A stretch of DNA of 64,000 bases from Verrucomicrobiaceae bacterium (GCA_027486585.1 JAIXOU010000101.1:21134-85133), one strand, 5' to 3'; counted from the first letter of the stretch, positions 9,318 to 19,470 are shown. Notes: generated by a model from the letters alone, not told the origin. Numbers and translations: made by a program.

Positions 9318-10475
9318 ATGCAGACCCCTATGACATCTCGGCGTAAAGTTCTTCTCCTCGGCTCGACTGGATCGATCGGTACTAGCGCCCTGAAGGTGGC
9401 GCAGGACATTCCTGATCGCATGGAAATCGTGGGTTTGGCCGCGCATAGCAGTGTCGAGGCACTCGTTGCGCAGGTTCATGCCACGGGAGTCAAGCAGGTG
9501 TCTTTGACCGATGAAGCGTCGGCAGCCAAAGCGCGTGCGCTTCTCCCATCTGATGTGACGATTCATGTTGGAGCTCAGGGCCTGGTGGATCTGGTGCGCG
9601 CCAGTGATGCCGACATGGTGCTCGTGGCAATCGTCGGTGTGGCCGGTCTAGCCCCAGCCATGGCAGCGATCGAAGAAGGCAAACACCTAGCCGTAGCCAG
9701 TAAAGAAATCCTTGTCATGGCAGGTGAAGCCGTCATGCAGGCCGCAAGACGTCAAGGCGTCAACGTGTTGCCTGTGGATAGCGAGCACAATGCCATTTTT
9801 CAATGCCTAGAAGGTCATCAAGGCAGCGTGGTGCGCCGTATTCTACTCACGGCCAGTGGTGGGCCATTCCGCCAGTTGCCTGCGGATCAACTGCCGCAGG
9901 TTACCCTGGCGCAGGCCTTGAAGCATCCGACCTGGACAATGGGCCGGAAGATCACCATCGACTCCGCCACGCTCTTTAACAAAGGCCTGGAAATGATCGA
10001 AGCCCGCTGGCTGTTTGATGTGCCAATGAGCCGCATTGAGGTCGTCGTGCATCCACAAAGCATCGTTCATAGCATGGTCGAGTTTGAAGATCACAGCGTT
10101 ATCGCTCAGCTGAGTCACAGTGACATGTGTTTCCCGATTCAGTATGCCGTCACTTGGCCGGATCGTGTGCCAAATAATCTGCGTCCGCTCGACTTTGCCA
10201 AACTGGCATCTCTCTCCTTTGAAGCCCCCCGCACAGAGGATTTTCCCGCGCTTGATCTAGCTCGTCATGCTGGTGAAGTCGGCGGCACTCTGCCTGCCGT
10301 TTTAAATGCTGCCAACGAAGTCGCCGTGGAGGCTTTCCTCCACGAGCGCACCTCGTTCCCAGCCATCTGGCAAACCGTGGCGCGGGTGATGGAAAAGCAC
10401 CAAGTCATCCAGCACCCAACTCTAGAAGCCCTCATCGAAGTCGATGCCTGGGCAAGGCGCGAGGCGCTGGTGTAA
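9318..10475 (+). CDS. dxr: 1-deoxy-D-xylulose 5-phosphate reductoisomerase
   Basis: First committed enzyme of the MEP isoprenoid pathway, converting DXP to MEP with NADPH. All landmarks are present: NADPH-binding GSTGSIG near the N-terminus, ASKEILVMAGE, LPVDSEHNAIFQCL with metal ligands, the SGGPFR loop, and WTMGRKITIDSATLFNKGLE. The C-terminal helical domain carries LPAVLNAANEVAVEAFL. The length of 385 residues is normal. A second ATG lies four codons in (9330). The gene is probably cotranscribed with cdsA. The rseP gene that often follows dxr is not here. Confidence 0.97.
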   Translation: MQTPMTSRRKVLLLGSTGSIGTSALKVAQDIPDRMEIVGLAAHSSVEALVAQVHATGVKQVSLTDEASAAKARALLPSDVTIHVGAQGLVDLVRASDADMVLVAIVGVAGLAPAMAAIEEGKHLAVASKEILVMAGEAVMQAARRQGVNVLPVDSEHNAIFQCLEGHQGSVVRRILLTASGGPFRQLPADQLPQVTLAQALKHPTWTMGRKITIDSATLFNKGLEMIEARWLFDVPMSRIEVVVHPQSIVHSMVEFEDHSVIAQLSHSDMCFPIQYAVTWPDRVPNNLRPLDFAKLASLSFEAPRTEDFPALDLARHAGEVGGTLPAVLNAANEVAVEAFLHERTSFPAIWQTVARVMEKHQVIQHPTLEALIEVDAWARREALV

Positions 10476-10518
10476 GGCGCAGAAGCGGACGTTAAACGGA
10501 AAGCCGAGCTGAGGTGTC

Positions 10519-11184
10519 TCAAGGCTTCATCACACGAATCGACCGTGCTAGATTTAATAGTGAAGCCAAGGCCTTTTCGGAAGACTGAGTTCCTGGCACC
10601 GTTCTGCTACTTCGATTTAAGATGGCTCCAAGGTGCTCTCCAATGTGTGTCACGATCACTAGCCAGCGCCCAGAGCGGAAAACAAAAACGTTCCTGGTCA
10701 CCTCCGGGCGATAGGTGCGGATGTTTTCTGAACCAATTCCTTGAGTGACGACTACAGGAGATCCACCTGGAACATTGATAACGCCTAATGCGCCGCCACC
10801 ACATTCCTCCGGTAGATAACGTTTGCTGAGCATTCGTGCTAACGGGCAGACCGACAGTATGTTTGGTAGGATTGCTTGATCAAGACTTTGCATCGCCTGG
10901 TCCTTTGCAGAGAGTTTTTGAAAGGCTGGCGGCAGCAGTTGGTTGTCGATCAATTCTACCTTGTATAGCTCACCGTCAAAATCGTTCCACCAGGACGTTC
11001 CTCGACATCCATGTCCTGTTTCGCGTCTAGATATCCATCCCAGATTCGAAGCTGGAACCTGACACGTAAAGAACCCATCGGGACTGGTGTAAAAGCCTCC
11101 AGCAGAACGTTGCGTTGCACAACTTGTCACGCCAGCCAGTAGTATAAAAATCAGCAGGATTTTGTCTATTTTCATAGGTGTCAT
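10519..11184 (-). CDS. Predicted lipoprotein of unknown function
   Basis: A 221-residue protein starting MKIDKILLIFILLAGVTSCA, a lipoprotein signal with lipobox GVTSC. The mature part opens FYTSPDGFFTCQVPASNLGW, a layout seen in small periplasmic proteins that compare a feature of a substrate, but I cannot name a family. It contains several Cys (HGC, CPLA, EECGGG) that could form disulfides. A second in-frame ATG (M4) is the more likely start. It converges on dxr, with 43 bp between the stops. Confidence 0.72.
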   Translation of the reverse strand: MTPMKIDKILLIFILLAGVTSCATQRSAGGFYTSPDGFFTCQVPASNLGWISRRETGHGCRGTSWWNDFDGELYKVELIDNQLLPPAFQKLSAKDQAMQSLDQAILPNILSVCPLARMLSKRYLPEECGGGALGVINVPGGSPVVVTQGIGSENIRTYRPEVTRNVFVFRSGRWLVIVTHIGEHLGAILNRSSRTVPGTQSSEKALASLLNLARSIRVMKP

Positions 11185-11283
11185 TTTAGCAGATTGAGAT
11201 GTCTACGTTTAGATCCCTGTTCACATATCTTTTTAAAGGAGCACTTGTTCAGGCTTGAAGTCAGTGTCTCTTCAATCGCTGAA

Positions 11284-14200
11284 TTACGGAAGGGTCACCA
11301 TGAGTCGCATTCTCCGGTGCAGGGCGGTGAGATTCTGGATGTCGCCTACCTGGATGGTTGTCCTGCCTCCGTTGATGGTGGTGACGATGCGGTTTTGCCC
11401 ACCTGCCAGCCAGGTCCATGAAGCGGTGCCAACTTTGCGACCGAGGTCGGTCCAGTTGATGAGATCGTCTGTGGCTTGCACGGTGTAAGTCACATCATTG
11501 CGGGTCGTGTTCGCCGTTGTGAAAGTGATGACGAGCCTGCCACTGAGGACAGTTGCAGTTTGGTTGATGCTACCAATCGGCATGGCCGCAATTCCATGGG
11601 TGGATGTGGAGTCATTGGGAATGGTATCTAGGGCATACTCCAGGAGATTGCTCAGTCCGTCTCCATCAAAGTCGGCGATCAATGCAGTCTGACCGCTGTT
11701 ATCGGTCGTGCCAAAGTAGGTCTGACGCCAAGCGTTCAAGGCAGAGTCTAAAGTAGCGGTGACGGGGATATCAAAGCTGCTGAGGCTGCCCGATGCATTG
11801 ACATTGAGCCGCAGTGTGGCGGTTTTGGTTCCGGTTGTCGTGCTGAGAAGGCGGACGGTGAAGCTGGTGCTGGCACCTGCTTGAAGAGGTGCTGTGGGTG
11901 TCGTCACGACGCTAAAGTTAGCGGAGTTGGTGCCACTGATGGTGACGCTGAGGGTATCGATCCGACCTGTGCCGTTGTTGGCGGCGGTGAAGCTGCGATC
12001 CATATTTTGACCGGTGGCTCCAGCGCCTAACTGGAGGGGCGAGGGGGCATTGTTGATCAGAGTCTGAGATGTCGGTTGATAAGTCACCGTCAAACTCGGG
12101 GCCACAATTCGGACTCGATAAACGAGCAGCATCGAATCATGAGCTAAACCCGCATTGTAGGTGGAGAGCGAGCCTGTAGCGGTCATCATCCTTCCATTGG
12201 TCGTTTGGAAGTTATTGTCGTTCCCGATGAAGAGGAAGTAGTCGTTGGGATTGGCGGAGTCTCCAGCAGACACCAGTCTGAGAGACTCCCACTTGTCACT
12301 GAGAGTATTCGTTGTCCCATCACCACTGTTGATATTGAGACCAAATTTGGCCACTTCAGTGGTGAAGCTGCCGAGACCACCGATCATGTTCAGAGCCTGT
12401 GTCCAGGTGATAGCGGTGACTCCGGCTTGCAGCACGCCATTCGGTGCAGGTGCCGCATTCTCGGCATTGTAGGCATTGCCTAGATTCGTGGCACTGCTGA
12501 GGTCCGCTAAGAGGATGGATTTAAAGACGGGTGGAGCACCAGGTGTGCCGCGACCATTGCCATCACGGGCTAACACTAACAGGGCCGTATTACTGAGGGC
12601 GGTGATGGAACTCTGAGCCCCTGTGCGATTCACCACGGCGCCATTGGTTGTCGAGGCGGTGTCGTCGATGCGCGGTAACTGCATGACATACTGCGCTATC
12701 GGCGCAGAGGGGGTGTGAGTGCTGCTGATGTCATAGACCAGCACTCTCGTGTTGAAGCGGCCTTCATTGCCGCTGCTGCTGTCTTGGATCGTCGCACTCT
12801 GCATCATGGCAAAAAGACGCGTGCCGTCAGGACTCTGTGCCAAGCCCTCAAAACCCTGATTATCACGCCGCCCATTGACCGGGCTTGCCGTGCCAAAGTC
12901 AGTGGTGCCAGTCGGGAAGTGGGGGATCAGAGCCTCCGGTACGCCGACTCTGCCGATGATGCGTTTACTGCTATCAAAGTGGAGGATGGCTGGATTGTAT
13001 TCGTCGCTGATCCAGCCTTTACCGCTTTCCGTGCTACGAGAATCCAGTACCAGTCCCTCAGTGCTTAACGAAACGCGGTTGGCTAGGCTGCCGTCACTCT
13101 GCGTGGTGCTTGTGATGACAATCGGAACCTCGGCACCCCAAAGTGTGCCAACGCCTGTTGGGGTCATTCCTGTGGTAAACATGGCAGGCGTGCCGGAATT
13201 GCCGTCATGATCATAAGTGAAGCGGTTAGCGCCAGAGAAAGTCAGGGCAATCTGATTCTGGGCTGACGTCGCCGTGGCCGCGGTGTAAGGGGTGAAGGTG
13301 AAATTGAAGTTGTTGATGCGGGCGGCGTAGTTGGGATTGGTGCTGCCTCCGCGATAGCCGCCATCTGGTAGCAGATTGAAGGTGCCGGTGTACGTGCCGT
13401 TGCTGTTTTTTGTCCAACCCGTGATCGCCATGTCGGAGATGGAGCCGACGGTTTCTCCAGTCGCAGAATCCAGCAGACTGGCGGGGATACGCCCAACGCC
13501 TTGCAGCCCGAGATTAATGAATTGCAGACCATTCATCGAGACGCCCGCAGTGCTCCAGACATCGCGGTTTGGATTCAAAACATCGCGGTTGGTGTTTGTG
13601 TAAATCGGTGAGCCGATTAGCGAAAAGGATGCGGTCGAAAAAGGTAATAGTGTAGTGCCGACGCCATCCAGAACATCGGTCCAATTCGTGGCGATATTGC
13701 CAATGAGATTGAGGTAGTTTGCATAGCTAACTTGACCTGTTCTGGTCCCTTTATAGGTCCCGCCATCGCTGCTATCAGCTAGCTTCACGGCCGTGCTGCC
13801 AGCGTTTAGCCCTGTGCCTGCGAGCACGAGTGCGGGGTCGCTGCTGATGGCGGTAAGAAAGCTGACGGATTCATGCGTGCCGCCCATGAAAGCATAAATC
13901 GTGTCTGCTATGGTACTGATGGCGGGATTGCCATCGGTAAAGACGAGGCTGCCAAGACTGCTTGTAGCGCTGGTCTTGATCCCTAGGCTATTGATCACGA
14001 CCACATTGCCTGCCTGAATGCCACCGCCCGGAGGGATCCAGGCAAACTCGCTTTCAAGAAAGTCTGTGAAAGCTCCACCTGCTCCGAGGTTGCTGCCATT
14101 CCACTCATTGTCAGAAAAGTGAATCACTGAGTTCTCTGGGATATCAGTCAGCGCCACAAAAGCCAAGTCATCATCACCGTCGGCGTTGAAGCCGATAAAC

Positions 14201-16278
14201 GCAATGCTGCCGATGGCCAGGGGCGGTGCCGAGCGGAAGACATTCACCGTGTAGGTCTTTACTGTGACTCCGTCCTCCGCAGTCACCGCGATGGCGATAG
14301 GATTTGGACCTTCTTGCAGCGATAGACTGCCACTAGTGGCACCGCTGGTCAAAGCTGTGCCATTGACCGTGATCGTCGCTAAATTCTGAGCTGCCGTTGG
14401 TGTCACGCTCATACTGGTGACCGTATTTGCCACGATGGTCGTGTAATGAAGATCAACAGCATTAAAGTTGGGTTCCAATAGCTGTGTGCCAACAGTGAGA
14501 CTGGCCAGGCTGGCATTGTTAGACGGAGCCACCGTGACTGTTGCCGTATTGCTATCCGCCGTTCCTTGGCTGCTGGTTGCGCGCACCCAGTAGGTTTGAC
14601 TGAAAAACAAAGCAGGTGTCGTAAAGCTGGCGCTCGTAGCACCCGAGATGGGCGTCGTCGTGTTGCCACTAGTGCCCTGATACCATTGATAAGTCGGCAC
14701 AGGACTACCCGCTGCTAAGGTCGTCAGCGTTGCCGTTGCCCCATTGCTGATACTCACATTGCTAGGCTGCGTGGTGAAGCTGGGCGGTGTGTTTGGCATG
14801 CTCACGACAGTTTCCACTGTGGTTGTGGCGGCATTATTCGTTTCGATCGATTCCGCGATGGCTAATGAAGGATCCGCGACCACTGTGCCAACGGCCACAT
14901 AGTAAGTGCTGGCAGCTGCAGCAGACACATTGATCGTCAGTGTCGCCACGGCACCAGCGTTTAAAGTGCCGCCAGTGAAGTTGACGACTCCGGCAGAGTA
15001 GGCACCCGAAAAGCTGTTTGTACCGCTGGCTGACACAAAGCTTAATCCACTTGGTAAAGTCATTCTTGCCCTCACTCCTGTGGCATTGGCTGTGCCATTG
15101 TTTCCAAGTGTCACAGAATAGCTAAAGGTCGTGTTAGTGGCTGCATTGGTCGGCGCACTGATGCCTGCCACTAGCAAATCAGGAAGAATAGCCTGAGGGG
15201 CAAAGGCAACACCACGAAAGGCCATGTTTGTAGCAGCTGTAGCGAGTAATGTTGGCGTAGCGTCAATGGTCGCATTATGGCCAGAGCTATCAATGATCCT
15301 GATCAGTTGGGTTGCATCACGTGTTGCATACAGTGTTACCTTGGTACCAAGAGCACTGCCAGAAAGACCACGGTAATTATCAACCCCGACTCCGACTTGA
15401 CCGTTAGCCACCCATGAGCCACTGACGAGGGAGAACTTGGTTAGTCCTCCTGTCGTGCCATTTTCATCCGCCAGGTAGAGCGTGTCTAGACCAACTACCG
15501 CAGCGCTGAGGTCAGCCATGAAAAACATGTTGGGTGTATCCACGACTGTATCGCTCAGTCCGTTCAGCCGAGTTACCGACGGGGACCCAGTTGTAGGCAG
15601 GCCGCTGCCAATGGAGTTAATGCCTTTAAAGGTGTTTGTTCCGCTACTGGAGGAAGCGTACAATTGGCCGCCGAAAATAGCTGTCTGACGAACATTGGTC
15701 AGCAAGGCGGTAGAGGTGAGATCCACAGAGCTGGTGCTGCCTAACAAAGCATAGCGAAGGCCTCCAGCCGCAGCGCCAAACCAGAATGCTGAGCCATCAG
15801 CGGAAGCTGCAGAACGTGGATTATTCGTGATGGCTGTGCCTGTCAGTGCGGTTGTCGTGTTGACCGAACCATTTGCTGCAATGCGCGCGATGACACGTGG
15901 AATCGTAGCACCCGTTGAAGTCGTGAGGCTGCCTGTCGTGAGTGAAGTATCGTAGCCAGTCGCAATCAGAAACCGGCCATCTGCTGAACGTTGCATCAGG
16001 CCTTCTGAGTTCGCAGAGCCAGAGGCAGTGATGCGGCGTTGAGTTCCCGCCGTGGTCGTCGGCATAGTGAGAGAACGCACCAGCACTCCTGCGGGTGTGT
16101 ATTCATCCAGAAAAATGGCCGTTGCAGTATTCGCCAGTGCCGCTGTGCCAGTCCCTACACGATAAACCACCACATTCCCTGGCGTGAACGCCGTCTGACC
16201 AGAAGCAGTGGTCAGACAGGCCACCACCAAAGCTGCGTATAGGCTCGGCTTTTGAAGGCGCTGAATGAGGGTCGGCAT
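11284..16278 (-). CDS. Giant secreted multidomain beta protein with phytase-like propeller
   Basis: A 1664-residue exported protein with signal peptide SLYAALVVACLTTASGQ. In order it appears to have an N-terminal propeller-like region (about 30-380), a CARDB/DUF11-like domain (LPDLLVAGISAPTNAATNTT), an Ig-like domain (PPSFTTQPSNVSISNG) and a cadherin-like beta-sandwich (LASLTVGTQLLEPNFN). A region with DGDDDLAFVALTDIPENSVI follows. Next is an esterase-like phytase domain (EGLVLDSRSTESGKGWISDE, FEGLAQSPDGTRLFAM), then a choice-of-anchor-like domain (TATLRLNVNASGS). A calcium-type stretch (DFDGDGLSNLLEYAL) and a final module with ATDDLINWTDLG close it. It is probably cell-surface or released. 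The catalytic role is unproven. It is monocistronic. Confidence 0.85.
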   Translation of the reverse strand: MPTLIQRLQKPSLYAALVVACLTTASGQTAFTPGNVVVYRVGTGTAALANTATAIFLDEYTPAGVLVRSLTMPTTTAGTQRRITASGSANSEGLMQRSADGRFLIATGYDTSLTTGSLTTSTGATIPRVIARIAANGSVNTTTALTGTAITNNPRSAASADGSAFWFGAAAGGLRYALLGSTSSVDLTSTALLTNVRQTAIFGGQLYASSSSGTNTFKGINSIGSGLPTTGSPSVTRLNGLSDTVVDTPNMFFMADLSAAVVGLDTLYLADENGTTGGLTKFSLVSGSWVANGQVGVGVDNYRGLSGSALGTKVTLYATRDATQLIRIIDSSGHNATIDATPTLLATAATNMAFRGVAFAPQAILPDLLVAGISAPTNAATNTTFSYSVTLGNNGTANATGVRARMTLPSGLSFVSASGTNSFSGAYSAGVVNFTGGTLNAGAVATLTINVSAAAASTYYVAVGTVVADPSLAIAESIETNNAATTTVETVVSMPNTPPSFTTQPSNVSISNGATATLTTLAAGSPVPTYQWYQGTSGNTTTPISGATSASFTTPALFFSQTYWVRATSSQGTADSNTATVTVAPSNNASLASLTVGTQLLEPNFNAVDLHYTTIVANTVTSMSVTPTAAQNLATITVNGTALTSGATSGSLSLQEGPNPIAIAVTAEDGVTVKTYTVNVFRSAPPLAIGSIAFIGFNADGDDDLAFVALTDIPENSVIHFSDNEWNGSNLGAGGAFTDFLESEFAWIPPGGGIQAGNVVVINSLGIKTSATSSLGSLVFTDGNPAISTIADTIYAFMGGTHESVSFLTAISSDPALVLAGTGLNAGSTAVKLADSSDGGTYKGTRTGQVSYANYLNLIGNIATNWTDVLDGVGTTLLPFSTASFSLIGSPIYTNTNRDVLNPNRDVWSTAGVSMNGLQFINLGLQGVGRIPASLLDSATGETVGSISDMAITGWTKNSNGTYTGTFNLLPDGGYRGGSTNPNYAARINNFNFTFTPYTAATATSAQNQIALTFSGANRFTYDHDGNSGTPAMFTTGMTPTGVGTLWGAEVPIVITSTTQSDGSLANRVSLSTEGLVLDSRSTESGKGWISDEYNPAILHFDSSKRIIGRVGVPEALIPHFPTGTTDFGTASPVNGRRDNQGFEGLAQSPDGTRLFAMMQSATIQDSSSGNEGRFNTRVLVYDISSTHTPSAPIAQYVMQLPRIDDTASTTNGAVVNRTGAQSSITALSNTALLVLARDGNGRGTPGAPPVFKSILLADLSSATNLGNAYNAENAAPAPNGVLQAGVTAITWTQALNMIGGLGSFTTEVAKFGLNINSGDGTTNTLSDKWESLRLVSAGDSANPNDYFLFIGNDNNFQTTNGRMMTATGSLSTYNAGLAHDSMLLVYRVRIVAPSLTVTYQPTSQTLINNAPSPLQLGAGATGQNMDRSFTAANNGTGRIDTLSVTISGTNSANFSVVTTPTAPLQAGASTSFTVRLLSTTTGTKTATLRLNVNASGSLSSFDIPVTATLDSALNAWRQTYFGTTDNSGQTALIADFDGDGLSNLLEYALDTIPNDSTSTHGIAAMPIGSINQTATVLSGRLVITFTTANTTRNDVTYTVQATDDLINWTDLGRKVGTASWTWLAGGQNRIVTTINGGRTTIQVGDIQNLTALHRRMRLMVTLP

Positions 16279-16438
16279 TGGGTAGGACTTGGTTTATACC
16301 CTATCGAGTGAGAAACGTTCAATGAGAAACACCTCGGCCATGTGTTATTCCTCCTTCCTTGATTAGGAATGCAGCCTTTGAAATGAAATAGCTTGCTTGC
16401 CAGAGAGGCTCAGGACTAAAACGACGTTCTTCCACACC

Positions 16439-17782
16439 ATGAGTTTTCTTTCCCGAGACGCCACCGTCGCTAAACCTGGATTCAATCGCTGGCTCGTTCC
16501 ACCAGCAGCCATTGCTGTACACATGTGCATTGGGCAGGTTTATGGGTTTAGTGTCTTTAAAAAGCCTCTGGCTAAACTCATCGGCGTGACTGCGCCAGCG
16601 GCCGGCGATTGGACAGAAGCAGAAGTCGGTGTGGCCTATTCCATCGCGCTGGCATTGCTCGGGCTTTCAGCTGCTGTGTTCGGTAAATGGGTGGAGCGCA
16701 GTGGTCCACGTAAAACCATGGTAGCCAGCATGATCTGCTTTTGTCTCGGACTGGTGCTAGCCTCACTCTCGGTCAAATTTCATCAACTCTGGCTTCTCTA
16801 TGCTGGTTACGGACTGATCGGCGGCATTGGTCTCGGCTTGGGCTACATCGCCCCAGTCTCCACCCTGATGAAATGGTTCCCCGACCGTCCCGGCATGGCC
16901 ACGGGTATGGCGATCATGGGTTTTGGCGGCGGTGCCTTGATCGGTGGTCCCTTGGCGCAGGAGTTGATCAAGCGTTTTGCCTCCGCAACTTCCGTCGGTG
17001 CTGGTGAGGCCTTGCTTGTCATGGCTGGCCTGTATGCCCTTTCGATGTTGTTTGGAGCATTCATTGTCCGTGTGCCGCCAGAGGGCTGGAAACCTGAAGG
17101 CTGGGTACCCAAACAAAGCACGGCGAAGCTTGTTACCAGCGCTAGTGTTTCTGTGGATACGGCCTGGAAAACGCCGCAGTTTTGGATGCTCTGGGTCGTG
17201 CTCTGCATGAATGTCAGCGCGGGCATTGGCATTCTCGGTCAGGCCTCCCCGATGATTCAGGACATGTTCAAAGTCACGCCAGCCGCTGCCGCAGGTTATG
17301 TCGGACTGCTTTCCCTTTGCAATCTTGGCGGGCGCTTTTTCTGGTCGTCCATGTCAGACATTGTCGGGCGTAAAGGCATCTACTGCCTTTATTTCATCTT
17401 GGGGGCAGCCTTGTATGCCAGCGTGCCATGGATCCAGGGACAGGGAAGCGTCACCCTCTTTGTCATCGCTACAGGGCTGATTCTTACCATGTATGGCGGT
17501 GGATTCGCGACCATCCCTGCCTATTTGCGTGATTTATTTGGTAGTTATCAGGTGGGCGCTATCCACGGCCGTCTCATCACTGCTTGGTCTATGGCTGCGA
17601 TCTTGGGGCCTCAGATCATGGATCGTTTATCCATGGCCAACAAAAAAGTCATGCCACATGAACAGGCTTACAATGGAATCTTTCATCTCATGATTGGCCT
17701 TTTGATCGTCGGATTGATCGCCAATCTGCTCGTGCGCCCTGTGGATGCTAAGCATCATGTCAAGCCAACCGCTCAAGCCTAA
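16439..17782 (+). CDS. MFS transporter, oxalate/formate antiporter (OFA) family
   Basis: A 447-residue inner-membrane carrier with about twelve membrane helices. GQVYGFSVFKKPL near the N-terminus and the loop GKWVERSGPRKTM are typical of OFA-family proteins. GYIAPVSTLMKWFPDRPGMATGMAIMGFG is the region most conserved in the family. The substrate could be an organic anion such as oxalate or formate, but sequence alone does not decide. The chosen ATG follows 14 codons of open frame that lack hydrophobicity. Six bases after its stop comes a tiny membrane protein gene that accompanies such transporters in other bacteria. Confidence 0.9.
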   Translation: MSFLSRDATVAKPGFNRWLVPPAAIAVHMCIGQVYGFSVFKKPLAKLIGVTAPAAGDWTEAEVGVAYSIALALLGLSAAVFGKWVERSGPRKTMVASMICFCLGLVLASLSVKFHQLWLLYAGYGLIGGIGLGLGYIAPVSTLMKWFPDRPGMATGMAIMGFGGGALIGGPLAQELIKRFASATSVGAGEALLVMAGLYALSMLFGAFIVRVPPEGWKPEGWVPKQSTAKLVTSASVSVDTAWKTPQFWMLWVVLCMNVSAGIGILGQASPMIQDMFKVTPAAAAGYVGLLSLCNLGGRFFWSSMSDIVGRKGIYCLYFILGAALYASVPWIQGQGSVTLFVIATGLILTMYGGGFATIPAYLRDLFGSYQVGAIHGRLITAWSMAAILGPQIMDRLSMANKKVMPHEQAYNGIFHLMIGLLIVGLIANLLVRPVDAKHHVKPTAQA

Positions 17783-17788
17783 TTTCTC

Positions 17789-17926
17789 ATGAAAACGCTC
17801 ACTTTAATCATCGCCTGGACTTGGATCACGGTGCCTCTTGGCTGGGGCGTCTACCAATCCATTCAAATGTCGCGACCACTGTTTGGGATGGAGAAGCCGC
17901 AGGCATCTTCGATTTCACCCCGCTGA
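17789..17926 (+). CDS. MFS transporter small companion subunit (45 aa)
   Basis: A 45-codon gene 6 bp after the OFA transporter, below the size most gene finders keep. It encodes one hydrophobic helix, MKTLTLIIAWTWITVPLGWG, followed by VYQSI and a short polar tail rich in Pro and Ser. The WxW..VPLGWGVYQ pattern matches the short proteins annotated as MFS transporter small subunit beside OFA transporters in other phyla. It is presumably a partner or stabiliser of the carrier. That function is inferred from the motif and position. Confidence 0.72.
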   Translation: MKTLTLIIAWTWITVPLGWGVYQSIQMSRPLFGMEKPQASSISPR

Positions 17927-17997
17927 GGAGTCCGGATTTTAACGGAAGAGGTTTTTTCTGTCCAAGAATGCTGCCTTAGTGACTGTTACCTGTGATT

Positions 17998-19446
17998 ATG
18001 CAAACGGTACCTCATCATGAAATCCTGACCAATCGCCGTGACTTCCTGCGCAAGGCAGGTGGTGGCTTTGGCGCGCTAGCGGCTTCTTACCTTCTGGGGG
18101 AAAGCCCTGCTATGTCGGCTTTGAGTGATGCGGGTGGGCAGGCTGCCAATCCGATGGCGGCAAAGCTGGCTCATCGAGTGGGAAAGGCCAAGAGTGTCAT
18201 TTTTCTCTTCATGGAAGGTGGGCCGAGTCATGTGGACTTGTTTGATCCGAAGCCTCTGCTGCGTCAGCTCGCGGGACAGCAGCTCCCGGCCAGCTTTGGC
18301 AGCGTCATTACCGCCATGGGGGAGAGCAAGGCCCCGCTGCTGGCGGATAAACGCGAGTGGAAACAGCATGGCGAAAGTGGTCTCTGGATCTCAGATTGGC
18401 TGCCCCACACCGCGCGCATGGCGGATGACCTCTGTGTGATCCGCAGCTGCGTCTCCAGCGGTATCAATCACGCAGGCGGCGTTTGCCAAATGAACACGGG
18501 CAGCATCTTTGGCGGTCGCCCTTCATTAGGAGCCTGGGTCAATTATGGACTGGGCACACAGAATCAGAACTTGCCAGCTTTTGTCGTTTTAAAAGATAGC
18601 GACGCTCAAGTAGTGAATGGCGTGCGGAACTGGGGTAGCGGCTTCATGCCTGCCGTCTATCAGGGCGTGCAGTTCGAGCCTGACGGCAGCCCGATTGCCA
18701 ATCTCGCCACACCGAAGAGTATTAGTGAGGCCCGTCAGCGAGCGAAGTTGGGTTTCCTGAATCAGATGAATCAGGGTTTTGGTGCTGGACGCCAAGACAA
18801 CACCCAACTCGATGCCCGTATCAAAGCCTACGAGTTGGCCTTCCGTATGCAGGCAGAGGCACCCGAGGCCGTGGATCTCGGCAAGGAATCCGAGGCCACC
18901 AAGAAGCTCTACGGCATGGACGAGGAAAGAACCGCCACCTTTGGCCGAAACTGCCTGCTTGCACGCCGCCTCGTCGAGCGCGGAGTCCGCTTCATCCAGC
19001 TCTATTCTGGGGCCGGCAGTAAATGGGATGCCCATGATAAGATCGAAGCCAATCACACCAAATACTGCGGAGAGACTGATAAGCCCGTCGCAGGCCTACT
19101 GATGGATTTAAAAGCGCGTGGATTGTTGGATGAAACCCTCGTGATCTGGGGGGGCGAGTTTGGCCGTACCCCGATGAGTGAAAAAGGCGATGGTCGCGAC
19201 CACAATCCCACCGGCTTTACCATGTGGATGGCGGGCGGTGGGATCAAAGGCGGACAGACCATCGGCAGCACCGATGATCTAGGCCTGCGTGCTGTGGATG
19301 ATAAACTCCATGTCCACGACCTCCATGCCACCATCCTGCACCTCATGGGCATGGATCACACCAAGCTCGTGTATAAGTACAAAGGTCGTCCTGAACGCAT
19401 CGACCAGAACGAGGGTAACCCCTACACGAAGATGCGCATGGTCTGA
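17998..19446 (+). CDS. Tat-exported DUF1501 protein (alkaline-phosphatase-superfamily-like)
   Basis: A 482-residue protein of the DUF1501 family, abundant in Planctomycetes and Verrucomicrobia. A twin-arginine signal is seen at NRRDFLRKAGGGFGALAASY. The body has SVIFLFMEGGPSHVDLFDPKP, GVCQMNTGSIFGGRPSLGAW, VIWGGEFGRTPMSEKGDGRD and DLHATILHLMGMDH. These resemble the metal-binding segments of the alkaline phosphatase/sulfatase fold. A GTG two codons upstream is an alternative start. These genes usually follow a DUF1549/DUF1553 cytochrome-like gene. Here the upstream neighbour is the transporter pair, so that partner is absent. The biochemical role is unknown. Confidence 0.92.
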   Translation: MQTVPHHEILTNRRDFLRKAGGGFGALAASYLLGESPAMSALSDAGGQAANPMAAKLAHRVGKAKSVIFLFMEGGPSHVDLFDPKPLLRQLAGQQLPASFGSVITAMGESKAPLLADKREWKQHGESGLWISDWLPHTARMADDLCVIRSCVSSGINHAGGVCQMNTGSIFGGRPSLGAWVNYGLGTQNQNLPAFVVLKDSDAQVVNGVRNWGSGFMPAVYQGVQFEPDGSPIANLATPKSISEARQRAKLGFLNQMNQGFGAGRQDNTQLDARIKAYELAFRMQAEAPEAVDLGKESEATKKLYGMDEERTATFGRNCLLARRLVERGVRFIQLYSGAGSKWDAHDKIEANHTKYCGETDKPVAGLLMDLKARGLLDETLVIWGGEFGRTPMSEKGDGRDHNPTGFTMWMAGGGIKGGQTIGSTDDLGLRAVDDKLHVHDLHATILHLMGMDHTKLVYKYKGRPERIDQNEGNPYTKMRMV

Positions 19447-19470
19447 TCTGAAACGAAGTGAAAACTTCTT

